Positions 9,590-20,612 of a DNA stretch of 64,000 nucleotides are shown here, one piece after another. How positions within the stretch are numbered: the first letter of the stretch is position 1; every line of letters begins with the position of its first letter. The notes beneath the pieces are model-generated. The model was not told the DNA's origin, did not search any database, and saw only the letters and a program-made list of their open reading frames with translations. The stretch lies in NCBI GenBank assembly GCA_030848705.1, contig CM061243.1, positions 111,314,674 to 111,378,673 of the forward strand. Reading direction: 5' to 3'. Origin of the DNA: Heracleum sosnowskyi. Taxonomy: Eukaryota; Streptophyta; Magnoliopsida; Apiales; Apiaceae. The translations under genes and the position numbers were made by a program.

Positions 9590-9748
9590 ACGTATATTAT
9601 CAGTATTACTATTACGACCACTATTAACACCACTATTACAATAACTATTATCAATAGTTACATACACTAGAATTCTAAACACAATTCTAATATACTGATA
9701 ATAGTGGTGTTAATAGTGGTCGTAGTAGTAATACTGATAATATACGTT
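9590..9748. repeat. Centre of the pararetroviral inverted repeat
   Basis: The arms (about 9590-9640 and 9696-9748) share a run from GTATATTATCAGTATTACTA through CGACCACTATTAACACCAC in opposite orientation, and the pairing continues outward into the two copies. The loop is roughly 55 bp and itself holds small inverted pairs (AACTATT/AATAGTT and AGAATT/AATTCT). Confidence 0.85.
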
Positions 9749-9781
9749 TTTTTTAAGATTCGTCTTGTTCATTCCTTTGCA

Positions 9782-9794
9782 GGCTTTGATACCA
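9782..9794 (-). other. Primer-binding site, one mismatch (copy C)
   Basis: Read on the minus strand, TGGTATCAAAGCC; one base (G to A) differs from the tRNA-Met complement in copy B. Position mirrors 9543-9555. Confidence 0.75.
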
Positions 9795-10397
9795 ATTTCT
9801 GGGGGATCGTTCTTATATCTATTAGACCCTGAAGAGGGTAGGAATATAGATATAAATTATATAAGTATAGATATAAATTATATAATATAGATATAAATTA
9901 TATAAGTTTATAATTTTATTTCTAAATTTAGTAATAATTTTAGGATTAGCATGTAGGTGTTTAGACATGCCGGTAGCGGAATTCATTTTTGAATTATTCT
10001 ACAACCTCTAGGTTCAGATATACATAATCTCATATATCTAAATAATCAAAATTACACAGCTTAGATAAGATATTAACAAGCATGCATCATATTTATAATC
10101 ATAGTTTTCATGAGTAGTTTCGGCTTACTTGGAGTGCCTTTTCTCTGGTCTGCCTCTGCGACTTCCTCGTCTATGGGCTCCCAATCAGGTCTTACCCTCC
10201 ATGGACTACACCCGTCCACCATAACTCCTCCATGACTTTTCTGATTATAACTACAATGAGCTTGTTACTTATTTCCCCTGTGTTTTCTTGATTACTTCTA
10301 TATATAAGATTATATAATCTTACTACTATTGGTTGTAGAAGAGGGGGTTTAGCTGGTCATATTGAGATATATATATATATATATATTAAGAGAGAAT

Positions 10398-10462
10398 TTT
10401 ATTGATAGATAACTCGTAGAAGTGATGTCCTCCACTGATTACATTTCCTCGTTTTTATATAG
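10398..10462 (-). promoter_or_regulatory. Viral TATA box and poly(A) signal (copy C)
   Basis: The minus strand carries TATATAAAAAC at about 10451-10461 and AATAAA at 10398-10403, mirroring 8924-8986. An AT dinucleotide run (10368-10386) lies just beyond and is absent from copy B. Confidence 0.65.
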
Positions 10463-10924
10463 GGTTTTTGTTACTATTACAATAATACAGATTCTTTTTT
10501 CTGTTTGCTTTTAGTCTTTTCATCTTTCTCTTCAATTGACTTCTTATTTCTTCGTCTTTGTCCTCCTCTCTGATAGTAGGACTTCATTTGCTTTTATAGT
10601 GCTGTCTTTTCTTTTCTTTTTTGTTAGTTGTCTTCTTTTCTTCTTAGTCTTTGTCTTCATCTGATGGTAGGATTCTATTTGCTTTTATCTTCGTAGTGCT
10701 TTCTTCGTAGTGCTGTCTTTTCTTCTTTTTCTATTTGTCTTTGTCTTCCTTTTTCTGATGATAAGATTCCATTTGTTTCCTGCTTTATATCTTCATATCG
10801 TTCTTTGATTGCTGTCTTTTCTTCTTCCTTTTTCTTGTTGTCTTCTTTCTTTATTTTTGAAGTTATCTTCATTGTTTGAAATTCCTGCATAAAAAATTTT
10901 TAAAAAAATATTTTTTACAGTCAC

Positions 10925-11255
10925 CAATTTTCATTGGGCCGTAATGATATGTGTTTTTACAGTCACCAATTTTCATTGGGCCGTAAGGATATATTTTTTA
11001 CAGTCACCAATTTTCATTGGGCCGTAAGGATATGTTTTTATACATTCACCAATTTTCATTGGGCCGTATCCTCATTGCTAATATTTATACAGTCACCAAT
11101 TCTCATTGGGCCGTATCCTCATTGCTAATATTTATACAGTCACCAATTTTCATTGGGCCGTATGATCATTGCTAATATTTTTACAGTCACCAATTATTCA
11201 TTGGGCCGCAGAGTTATAAATATTACATTTAGGTCACCAATTTTTACATTGGGCC
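10925..11255 (-). repeat. Inverted CCAAT-box array (copy C)
   Basis: Eight units, read here as CACCAATTTTCATTGGGCC, at about 41-48-bp spacing; CATTGGG cores lie near 10932, 10974, 11015, 11058, 11104, 11151, 11199 and 11247. Same number as copy B, so the array has not expanded since the copies separated. Confidence 0.85.
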
Positions 11256-11281
11256 TATAATAATTTTTTATTGAAAGAGGA

Positions 11282-12312
11282 TCAGAACATCCTTCTTCTT
11301 TCTTTGCTGGGTCTTTCAAGGCTATTATTGATTCCTTCTTGTGTCCAATTTGTCATCTCCTGGTATATCTTCCTTGTTGTTGGAGAATGGTTGTGTTTTA
11401 AACCTAATACTCTGGAATGCATTTCTATTAGTTTGGAAATATCTGCATTTAAAACATCATTATTATAATAGATGGTTAAGATGTCTTCAACATCTCCTCC
11501 TATTCCGCATCCCATTACGCATGCTTTTCTTTTATTGATAAGATCTTCCAGTTTGGATTTTATAACTTCTATTCCTTTTGCTCTTTTATTGCATATCCAA
11601 CTTTGAAATTGTTCTATAGTGCATGGCATAGGTATCTTCAAACTTGTATTGTTTCCTTATATTGTATCATTTCTTCCAGACTTGGATATTTGACATATTA
11701 TTATGGGTTTACCTGTTAAATCTGTACAAGCATCAAATACCTGTATTTCATAGATTCCTCCTGGTCCATTTGATTCCTTCATAACTTCAATAATTTTTTA
11801 TTATAAGAGATGGTAATTTTGATATTATTTGTCAACGTATCATCTACCATAATTTTGTTAATAAATCCAAATCTTAGTAAATTTTTTACTATCATTGGAT
11901 CTGCATTTTATTTACAAATATACCTTGGGTACTTACTAATTTTTCCATTTCTGAGGATAGTATCATTTGACTTGTAATCATAGTACTTTGCTATTTTTTT
12001 AAAGGCTTCAATGGTTTCTTTTGGGTATTTTACTCTGTTTGCCATTATAATAGTGTTTGGAGATTTTCTGGGTTTGTTTGAATAATATGGTTTATCATTG
12101 GGGTTGTTGTTAATCTTGATATAAATGTTTGAGGTGAAGTTTGTTGGGTTTTTTATGATTTTCATTTTTTCTTGAAGGTTTTGGACAAGGGAATTTATAT
12201 CTTGGTTTAAGGTTGTTATCTGTTCATTTTTCTTCCTGATCTCTAATAGAATCTCTTCCACCTGCTGATTCATATTATTCATTTCCATTCTTTCTGCTAA
12301 TAAAATCTGCAA
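11282..12312 (-). pseudogene. EPRV copy C terminal ORF (broken)
   Basis: Counterpart of the 336-aa ORF at 7088-8098. The N-terminal part is open from 12312 to 11908 (coiled coil, then KYPKETIEAFKKIAKYYDYK) and the C-terminal part from 11641 to 11282 (MPCTIEQFQSWICNKRAKG). The middle (about 11642-11907) is out of frame, with a stop at YICK. It is dead unless repaired; the relationship to the intact copy is plain along the whole length. Confidence 0.75.
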
Positions 12313-12394
12313 GAATATTCTTTAGTACAAAGTGATAACAATTAAGAATGTTTATCATTATGATCCTTTGTTTAATATAACTGTTTTCTTATTC

Positions 12395-13620
12395 ACTGGT
12401 ATCACTCAATTTTTCTATATAACTTATATCTTCAGGTTCTGTTTCACTTATATAGAAATCCTCATTATTATACCAATTATTATTTTCTTCTTTTATATAT
12501 TCTAATTTCATAATAAATTCTGTACTATCTATATATTTTACTCCTTTTTCTTTTAACTTTGGACATTTGTTAGCATAATGACCTTTTTCATTACAATTCC
12601 AACATTTACAATCTAATATTTTATCATTATCTTCTTTTTCTGGCTTTATATATTTCTTTTTTCGAAATTTTCTTCTATATTTAAATCTTTCTCTGTTTTC
12701 TGGAGTATTTTTATATCTTCTAAATTTTCTTCTTTTAAACCTGTTATTATATGATCTATATGATCTATAAGGTTTATTCCTATTATAATAACTTTCTTGA
12801 TTATTATAATTTTGTTTTTATAATGTTTTTTATAACTTTTTGGTTTGTCATTATCACATCCAAATACTAATTTTCTTTCTGTGAATCCACATATTTCTCT
12901 TAATCCAGTCTTTTTATCTTTCTTAATTGATTGTTGTAATCTATAATCCTCACATTTTCTCATTAAATATGCTCTTAATAATCTAATTCTTTCTCCTAAT
13001 GTATTTTCATTTGGTTCTAAATTAGTATATTCTTTAGATATTTCTGTATTATAGGGTGTAGGTAAATGATCATAATAAAGTTGTTGATATATTATACTTT
13101 CCCGAGGTAAAAATCTTGCTTCATAAAAGAATTTAGTAAAACTTATAGTATATTCTGGTAATTTATTAATTTTACAACATTTCATATTATTAAGATTCAT
13201 TATTATTTCTATTTTTCTTTCTGCCATTACTTGTTCTTGGGCTACAAACCATCTTTCTCCTAAAGATTCTCTTTTTAATATAATATCAAACATGTTTAAC
13301 ATATCTTTCCATGAATTAGCATAATTTGCTGCCTATTGTTTTAGCTCATAAGCAATATTTTCTATCCAAAAAGCTGTTTTTCCTATTATTGTTTTAGATA
13401 TTAATTCAAAAACATATTTCAAATCTTCTTTTTCTTTTGAATTCATAAATGCTATATACATTCCTAAATTCCAATCTTTTATTCTTCTACTTATTTCTTG
13501 TTCATCATAAATATTATCTAAGTCTAAGAAATATCCATTTATATTAATTCCTTGTGTTACAGATCCTATAAAATCTTGGACTTCTTCTTGTTGTCCTATA
13601 TGTATATGAGATGGAATCTC
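12395..13620 (-). pseudogene. EPRV copy C coat protein C-terminal half
   Basis: The capsid core is open from 13620 to 13333 and, after a single stop (QQ to a stop codon near 13333), from 13302 to about 12830, with a frameshift in the basic tail. The CCHC knuckle lies at about 12555-12610. Upstream the frame runs into the GC-rich patch and then the LTR-like insert, which separates this half from the coiled-coil half at 15697-16333. Confidence 0.8.
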
Positions 13621-13713
13621 AGAGAATTGCAACCCAAGGGTGACCTTGAGCTGCTCGAAACAGAGCTCCAACAGAGCAGTGCTGCTGCAGAAATTTGAGC
13701 GACTATGGACTTA
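13621..13713. other. GC-rich patch between coat gene and insert
   Basis: About 90 bp of balanced-to-GC-rich DNA (GAGCTGCTCGAAACAGAGC, AGCAGTGCTGCTGCAG) in strongly AT-rich viral surroundings. Copy B has nothing similar at this point. On the plus strand one frame is open across it (CNPRVTLSCSKQSSNRAV) and runs up to a GTAATT that could act as a splice donor. It could be captured host exon sequence; not recognised. Copy A has the same patch at 1861-1953. Confidence 0.45.
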
Positions 13714-15690
13714 TGTAATTACAACAATACTTTACACATTTTATACAATTCACACACCAACCATACAAACACATATCTCACACACACCGTATATTTTTGA
13801 AAGAAGCACTCACATGTAAAGATATAATTTTTAAAACAAGAAACACTTACACAAAATATATTTTACGAAAATGAAACACTTCCTTTGTGAAAATCTCCTC
13901 AAGAACATAGTTTTTAAAAAGAACTCACACACACAAGCACACTTTGAAAGATCACACATATACTCACTCAAAATCATATTTAAATCACACACACAAAATC
14001 ATATTTTAAGAATCCAAACTCTCTTTTCCTTGTTCCCCCAATCTCTCTCACCATCTCCCTCAATCTCTCTTTCAAAAACTCCTTTCCACCTTAACTCCCA
14101 TCTTCCAATCCAAAATTCACATCACTAAGCAATTGCGTTTCAATAACATTTTAATAACAATTAAATTACTAAGACTAATATTACTAATAATCAAAGCTTA
14201 TCATAAAACTAACATGCAAGTTTAAATCTTCAACATAAATCACTTTCTCAACACATACACCACTTTTATAAATACAACCCATTTAAAAAATCATACTAAT
14301 TACTCAAGAATCCTTAAGATTACTAACATGCAATTCATAAGAGATTGAATTCATACTACACATATCACATACAACTCATATTCTTAACAAAAATCAAAAC
14401 CCACTTCTAATCTTTAACTAATATCACCAATTATCATAAAATAAATGACATGCATCAACTTATAACACTCAATCAAGCAAGAATAGACTTGAATCAAACT
14501 TGTAAATACGAAAGGTCGGGTTTCTTCTCGGATGAGCCCAAAAATAATGGGTCTCATCGAGAATGACCCCTATTACCAACAATCAACCATTGCATGTAAG
14601 TTTTAAACAAAGAGATAGCAAAATCTGAAAATTTCCAAATTTAAAATTGAATCAAAACTTGGAATTAACACAAGAGGGTTGTAGAGATTAGAGAGAGGAG
14701 TGTTTTGGTTACTCACACTTGAATTTTGGTGAAGAGAAACAAGGGTTTTGGGGAGTTTAATTTTTGAAGAAATGAAGAACAATGGAGAGTGTTGGAGAAG
14801 AAGAGAGCCGGGGGGAGATGAGAGCGTGAGAGAGAGAAGTGGGGTGGGTGGGCTTTGGTGAGTGTAAAAACAAAGTAATGTTATCTATTTAAATAGTTCT
14901 AGAATTAACTCTTAAAATTACAAAATTGTCCAACTAATAAAAATGCTTAAATGATAAAATCAAGGACTAAGGTGTAAATTCATAATCCCACTTCTAGATC
15001 AAATAGAAATATTATTCTACAAATAACTTTTGTAGATTAAATAAATAAAATTGCATTTACCAAGAAATAATCAAATAAAATGCCTTTTTATCCCAAAACA
15101 ATATTAAATAAAATTTTACCATTTAAAATAAATAATCTAGAAGGTGTAGCATCTCTCAAAATAAATAATTAAAATAATTAAGTGGTTATAAAATTTAAAT
15201 CGTGAGTTTAAAACTAAAATAGAATAAAAGTAATGCTAAAAAATATTTTATGCTATTAATTAAATAATTAAAGCATTTTCTAAATTTAATATAAATATTT
15301 TATGACTCAAGTAAATTCTTAGAGCACCTAAATAAAATTTAGAAACCATATTCACAATTAACTAATTATTCACCACACACATAATTCACATTTTAAGCAC
15401 CTAACAATTATGACACATAAAGAAACTTCAAAATTATAGGACTATATCAAAGAAATATTTTTATCTCAAATAAGTATAACTAAAATATGAGCTTACACAT
15501 AAATCACATTATACCAAGATCATCATTGCTAAATAAAATCTCAATTGTTATTACTAGCAATAAATATAAAATAATTTTAAACAACTCTTATTAACAAAAT
15601 AAATTTAAGGATACTCTAATTAGCACAAATAGCCTATTAAACAATTATCACGCACATATAAAATTAATCGTATTCAGGTAATAATTTACA
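13714..15690. mobile_element. LTR-like insert in copy C (possible solo LTR)
   Basis: A 1977-bp AT-rich block beginning TGTAATTAC and ending GTAATAATTTACA, i.e. TG...CA with short inverted ends, as in plant LTRs. It has no coding frame of interest; CT/AC-rich stretches lie near 13921-14110 and a GAGAGA-rich stretch at 14800-14850. The flanking five bases (ACTTA left, AGTCA right) do not match, so a target duplication is not supported. Order of hypotheses: decayed gypsy-type solo LTR, or another unit brought in by recombination. Confidence 0.5.
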
Positions 15691-15696
15691 AGTCAA

Positions 15697-16333
15697 AAAT
15701 TCTACATTCTGGATAATCATATTTTCTATAAGAACTTTCTTCTTCTATTTCACTTTTCATATCGTCTTCCTCTATTCTAGCATAAACATTTTTCATTTTT
15801 GTTAAAGCTGCTAAAATTTCTTCATTTTCTTTTATTATTATATCATGTTTATTATCTTCAGTTTCTTCTATAAAATTAATTCCTTTTGACTTTTCTTCAT
15901 TTTCAGTATCACTACTTTCTATTTTAGTTTTTAATTCACTTTTTAATTCATTATCTTTATCCTGGGTATCTATTTTTTCTTTTCCTTTTATTTTATTTAA
16001 CATTTCTTTTAGTTGGTTTATTTCCTCCTTTAAATTTGTTACTTCCTCTTTAACTTGTATAATTTCTAATTTAGCTTCTTTTAATTCTTTCTTTTGGGTT
16101 TTATATTTATCTTTATAAAATTTATATTTAGTTAGCCATTCCATATTAGTATTAGCTTTTAAACTAATGTTTTCATTTCTTAATTTTTCTAATTCATTAT
16201 GATCTATGCTATTATCTAGCTCTTCTTCTTTCTTTTCTTGTTTTAATGGCTCCTATTTATATCTTTCTTTATCTATAATATATTTTCCATGTTTTTTAAG
16301 AAATGTTATTACGCTATGTTCTTGTATAGTCAT
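15697..16333 (-). pseudogene. EPRV copy C coat protein N-terminal half
   Basis: The ATG at 16333 (MTIQEHSVITFFKKHGK-like) matches copy B 5032. A TAG near 16255 replaces a sense codon, and a reopened frame from 16144 carries the coiled coil (KTQKKELKEAKLEIIQVKEE) and the acidic segment (SSDTENEEKSKG). It ends in DYPECRIFDL where the LTR-like insert begins. Confidence 0.75.
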
Positions 16334-16344
16334 TTAAAATTTCC

Positions 16345-16734
16345 CTAACTTATGAAGTTCTGCTAAATTGTTTATTACTTTTTTAACTCCTTAGTCATTT
16401 TTGGTTTTATTTTACTAATATCCATTAGGATTGGTTCTTTAATCCTTCTTATAGTATTTATAGCTATTATTTCTGGTTTTTCTTATTTATCCTTTTCTTT
16501 TAAACAATTATGTATTATTGTTAACTTATCTAATATTTGTTTAAATGTAGGTATTTCTGATTTACTCCATAAATCTGTTAATTCTTCTCTAATGGTTTGT
16601 CTGTTATTAGCTTGATTTTCTTCTATTATAGATTTTAATTTTTCTTTAATTATAAATTCTTCCCAAATGGCTTTTATTCTTTCTTTTGAATTACTCATTT
16701 TTATAAACTCTTTTTCTCCATCCTCCTTCAACAT
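16345..16734 (-). pseudogene. EPRV copy C small ORF 4
   Basis: Counterpart of 4666-5031, with an upstream ATG (MLKEDGEKEF) intact. Stop at 16483-16485, the same codon as in copy B. The downstream tail (about 16345-16480) has additional stops here, consistent with it being dispensable or already untranslated. Confidence 0.5.
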
Positions 16735-16739
16735 TTATC

Positions 16740-16905
16740 CAAGTTTTTATTGTTTTAGGTTTATTTATATGTTCGTTTAATTGTTTCTTCTCTTAATTTT
16801 GTGTGTTCTTCTAAATATCTTAAATTAAAGTTTCTGTTACTATGTTTTCAACAATCTTTAATTCCTTTTCTTTTTTCTCTAATTCTTTTTCTATATTCAT
16901 ATTCT
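16740..16905 (-). pseudogene. EPRV copy C small coiled-coil ORF (broken)
   Basis: Matches 4440-4625 of copy B by sequence (NIEKELEKKEKELK start near 16900), but insertions and a stop break the frame in its second half. Function not recognised. Confidence 0.5.
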
Positions 16906-17961
16906 TTCTATAAATCTTGTTTTATTTTGGTCATTTATTTCTATTCCTTCATTATTTATATTATAATCTATCATATCTAAGAAATCCATTCCTAATAATA
17001 ATTGATAATTAACATCATATTCTATTACTCCTAAATTTATCCTATATTCTAAATCTTGAATTTTTATTCTTAACAATATACTTTTAGTTATTATTGATTC
17101 TCTTGATAAATTAGGTTCTGTTATACATTCCTTCCATTAAATACAATAGTTTTTATTTTTAATTTATTAATTTCTTTATAAGGATTTTTTATTAAATTTA
17201 TTCTTCTAGACATACTTCTAGATAAACTTTGCTCTTTTTTAAAGCTTACAATTGTACACATTTCTATTTGTTTTTTAACATGATGATTTCCTGTTATCGC
17301 ATATACCATTTTTGTTTCTATACTTATTACTTTACTTCCTTTTGGCATGTTTATTCCTTCTAATTTATAATATAAAGTTAATGCTCTTTCTTTATGTTCA
17401 TCTTTTAATGATATACTAAAATCAGGTTGTATTGTAAATTTTAGTTTTTGATATATTAGATTTCCTTTTACTACTGATATTATAGCATCTTGTAAACTTC
17501 CTAATATTCTATCATCTACAATATATATTTGTATAGGAGTGTCAATATTTTTCTGAAAATAAGCTTTTATAGTAAATTCTATACCTCCAAAATAAATATT
17601 CTTTAACTTGTTAACTTCCTTATTAGATAATTTAGATAATTCTCTTTTTATTAAATCATCAGTTATTAGATTTATTTTTGCTCTCCCATTCATTGTAGTA
17701 ATATCTATTATATTCTCATGTTTTTGAGCAATATATCTTACTTCTTTATTTCTTTCAAAATAATTAGTTTTAAAAATCTTTTTTATTGTTAATTCTTCTG
17801 ACTCACTTTGTATTTTTTTTATATGTTTCTGGTTTAAAACTTAACGTTTGAGATGTTCCTTCTTCATATTCATCCATTTGATAATATGATTCTTTAGTAT
17901 TTTTTATAGTTTCTTTATTTATTTCTTCTCTTATTATATTTATTTCTTTCTCTTTATTCAT
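16906..17961 (-). pseudogene. EPRV copy C movement protein plus protease remnant
   Basis: The movement protein starts at ATG 17961, shifts frame near 17820 in a T run, and is open again from 17693 to 17121 (INLITDDLIKRELSKLSN ... YYKLEGINMPKGSK). It is then fused by deletion to the C-terminal protease region. The segment with the N/D-T-G motif of copy B is missing; the LLLGMDFLD stretch survives near 16970-17000. Movement function and protease activity are both lost. Confidence 0.7.
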
Positions 17962-18013
17962 AAATATAATTTTATTTATTTTATCCAGTTAAATTGGCTT
18001 TTTCTAATAAAAC

Positions 18014-18229
18014 TTATTTATACCATTTTACTTTTATTCTATCTATTCTATATACCTCATACCTTTTTCCTAGTTCTAAATATAATCTTTTTCTTTCTAT
18101 TAAAGTTTCATCTGTCCAATTTATTGTTTCTAATTTTTCTTGAATTTTTTCTATATCTTGTTCTATTTTATTTTGAGATGATAAAAAATATTTTAATATT
18201 TTATTTTTCTTCTTATAGCATTTATTCAT
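18014..18229 (-). pseudogene. EPRV copy C small ORF 2
   Basis: Counterpart of 2920-3186: MNKCYKKKNKILKYFLSS then the same coiled-coil core. It stops at WYK where copy B continues for 13 residues, so it is a truncated version. Confidence 0.5.
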
Positions 18230-18235
18230 TTTTTC

Positions 18236-18560
18236 CTAATTTTTATTTATTTTTTCTATTAAATCATTTATTAATTTATATTGTTCTTCAAGAAATTCTC
18301 TTAATTCTTTTATTTCTATATCTTTTCTTAATATTCTTATAAACTCTTCATTTCTATTTATTAGATATTTTTCTTCTAATTCTCGTATTTCTTTATCTTT
18401 TATTGTTAACATATTTCTTAACATATTTATTGTATTATCTTTTTTGATTTATTATGTCAATACTTATTTTACAATTTTCAATATGTTGATTAATATCTTT
18501 ATTATAAGTTAAATTTTTATCAGCTATCATCTGGATTCTTTTTAGTTTATAATCTTCCAT
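18236..18560 (-). pseudogene. EPRV copy C small ORF 1 (frameshifted)
   Basis: Starts at ATG 18560 (MEDYKLKRIQMIADK). One extra A in an A run near 18445 shifts the frame; the rest is open from 18424 to 18236 (MLRNMLTIKDKEIRELEEKY). Its lesion differs from the three stops in copy B, so the two copies decayed independently. Confidence 0.6.
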
Positions 18561-18853
18561 TAATTATATAAATAAATTAAATTTCTTTCTATAAGTTTTT
18601 TACACATTTTTTGAGTATTTTTATTATTTGTATTAAATTTGATTAGTGAGAGTGCAATTATTTTAGATTTCATTTGGTTTCTTATTATTGTCTTAAGTTT
18701 ATTGGGTGCTCTCATTTTTAGTTATTATTAACTGATATATTTATATAACTATTTCCTTACTATTTAAAATACTACTTCTTTCCTTACTATTTAAAATACT
18801 ATTTCTAGTAGACTTACTATTTGAAATACTATTCATTTTCACTATTCACTATT

Positions 18854-19042
18854 GGACAGCTATGTGAATGCAAAAGAAAATTCAGAAAAACAGAAAATTG
18901 CTAATAAAACAGCAAAATACTATTTAAAATTTCTAGAAAATTCAGAAAATTCCTGAAAAAATAGAAAATTATTTTCAAAATTATTTTCTTAATTTTGGGA
19001 AATATTATATTCTAGTTAGCACTTTTGAAATATTTTTGAAAA
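18854..19042. other. AT-rich junction between virus copy C and gypsy nest
   Basis: About 190 bp rich in GAAAATTC and TTCAGAAAAT. It matches neither the virus nor the LTRs that I can see. It may be the 5' internal part of the older gypsy element or host DNA. No gene. Confidence 0.3.
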
Positions 19043-19152
19043 TACCTATAGGTACATGAAAATTCCTAAAATATTAGGAATAATTATTAAAAATACCTGT
19101 GGGTACATGAAAATTCCTAAAATATTAGGAATAATTATTAAAAATACATGTA
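19043..19152 (+). repeat. 51-bp repeats of the older gypsy element (left part)
   Basis: Two copies of GGTACATGAAAATTCC... ending at ATGTA, the target of the inserted element. The array resumes at 25951 in the same orientation, so the two blocks were contiguous before insertion. Confidence 0.8.
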
Positions 19153-19667
19153 TGTTATGGATTAAAAAACGTACTTTGTGAATTTAATGAGCTTCGAGCT
19201 TTAATGGTTGCACTCGTGTTTCCGGACTAAATTGGTCCTCACAAGATGCCTACGTATATCAATTAATGTTGAGAATCAAGCCAAAGACGTAGTTCTGATT
19301 GTAGGATCAGGGACCTTATATAGGCGTCTAGAGCCTAGTATTTATGGTATGTTTATGAGTCTTAGCGAATAAGTCTCCTTTTTGATATTAGATAAGAATT
19401 GTATTGCTTGCAGGATAAGTCTTTTCCTTGTCGATAAAGGCTATGACTCATTAATTGCCTTTAATTGGGATTCTGGATCCTTCTTTGACTAATTTGCCAT
19501 AATTTGGACTATTTTTATGAGCTGTATATTTTCCATATTCATTAATTACGAAATTAATGAATAATCAGGGTTTCGGGCCTTGAATATTGGGTCGTGTTCT
19601 TGGACCAATTCGGGTCTAATTAATATGTCATTAATTATATTTTTAGGGTTATTTTTAGCCCATATCA
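19153..19667 (-). repeat. 3' LTR of the gag-only gypsy element
   Basis: 515 bp, read on the plus strand from TGTTATGGATT to GCCCATATCA. On the minus strand it is preceded by the polypurine tract AAATTGGGGGGCAAA (19668-19682). Confidence 0.88.
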
Positions 19668-19867
19668 TTTGCCCCCCAATTTCTAGGAAAAGTTTTCAAG
19701 CTTTCGTAGAAATTATATTGACCTTTTTCGAGATTCAGGGTCTTTTTTATCCTTTACCTAGGACTTCATTTACACTAGTGTTTCACAAATATCGCCTTAT
19801 TGCAAAGTGTGGAGCGACCTACACATTTACGACGATTTCTGCCTTATTCGAGGCTAATTTGACATTT

Positions 19868-20612
19868 ATATGAAATATTCCTAATATTTAAGGAATTTCC
19901 ATGTACCCACGGGTATTTTTAATAATTATTCCTAATATTTTAGGAATTTTCTCGTACCCACAGGTATTTTTAATAATTATTCCTAATATTTTAGGAATTT
20001 TCACGTACCCACCGGTATTTTTAATAATTATTCCTAATATTTTAGGAATTTTCATGTACCCACAGGTATTTTTAATAATTATCCCTAATATTTTAGGAAT
20101 TTCCATGTACCCACGGGTATTTTTAATAATTATTCCTAATATTTTAGGAATTTTCACGTACCCACAGGTATTTTTAATAATTATCCCTAATATTTTAGGA
20201 ATTTCCATGCACCCATAGGTATTTTTAATAATTATTCCTAATATTTTAGGAATTTTCACGTACCCACATGTATTTTTAATAATTATTCCTAATATTTTAG
20301 GAATTTTCATGTACCCATAGGTTTTTTTAATAATTATTCCTAATATTTTAGGAATTTTCATGTACCCACGGGTATTTTTAATAATTATCCCTAATATTTT
20401 AGGAATTTTCATGTACCCACAGGTATTTTTAATAATTATCCCTAATATTTTAGGAATTTTCATGTACCCACGGGTATTTTTAATAATTATCCCTAATATT
20501 TTAGGAATTTTCATGTACCCACCGGTATTTTTAATAATTATTCATAATATTTTAGGAATTTTCATGTACCTACAGGTATTTTTAATAAGTATTCCTAATA
20601 TTTTAAGAATTT
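19868..20612. repeat. 51-bp tandem array, 14 copies
   Basis: Unit AATTTTCATGTACCCACAGG plus TATTTTTAATAATTATCCCT plus AATATTTTAGG, in about 14 near-identical copies with the GTACCCA motif spaced exactly 51 bp. Because 51 is divisible by three and the unit lacks stops in some frames, long artificial reading frames appear on both strands (17-residue periods). It lies in the 3' noncoding part of the gag-only element; the older element has the same unit. Confidence 0.9.

Larger units (their letters stand above)
2310..9640 (+). mobile_element. Endogenous pararetrovirus copy B (nearly full length)
   Basis: Plus-strand integrated caulimovirid-like genome. Gene order is small ORF, small ORF, movement protein plus retropepsin-like domain, small ORF, small ORF, coat protein, terminal ORF, CCAAT repeat array, TATA box, poly(A) signal, leader, tRNA-Met primer-binding site. 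About 590 nt separate the TATA region from the primer-binding site, as in caulimovirids, where minus-strand DNA synthesis starts about 600 nt into the leader. It ends just past the primer site, so nearly the whole circle apart from the join is represented. No YVDD-type RT or RNase H is visible. Several ORFs carry nonsense or frameshift changes, so this is a dead copy. Genus cannot be assigned by eye. Confidence 0.85.
9696..18853 (-). mobile_element. Endogenous pararetrovirus copy C with foreign insert
   Basis: Minus-strand copy matching copy B from the leader through small ORF 1, with the same gene order and the same lack of RT and RNase H. It differs by a roughly 2-kb insert in the coat gene (13621-15690), a deletion removing the D/N-T-G region of the protease, and several frameshifts. 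It ends in AATAGTGAAAATGAATAG-like repeats, which copy B has at about 2310-2350. Confidence 0.85.

Noticed and set aside
10675..10890. A 71-codon A/G-rich frame near the viral promoter
   Set aside because: Composition alone keeps it open; the mirrored region in copy B (8470-8880) has indels that break it, and it lies in promoter DNA.
13709..15695. A target duplication proving the coat-gene insert is a solo LTR
   Set aside because: The flanking five bases are ACTTA and AGTCA, which do not match.
19888..20514. A 208-codon frame with 17-residue repeats as a repeat-protein gene
   Set aside because: It arises because the 51-bp noncoding unit is divisible by three; open frames exist on both strands and no start or codon signal supports translation.
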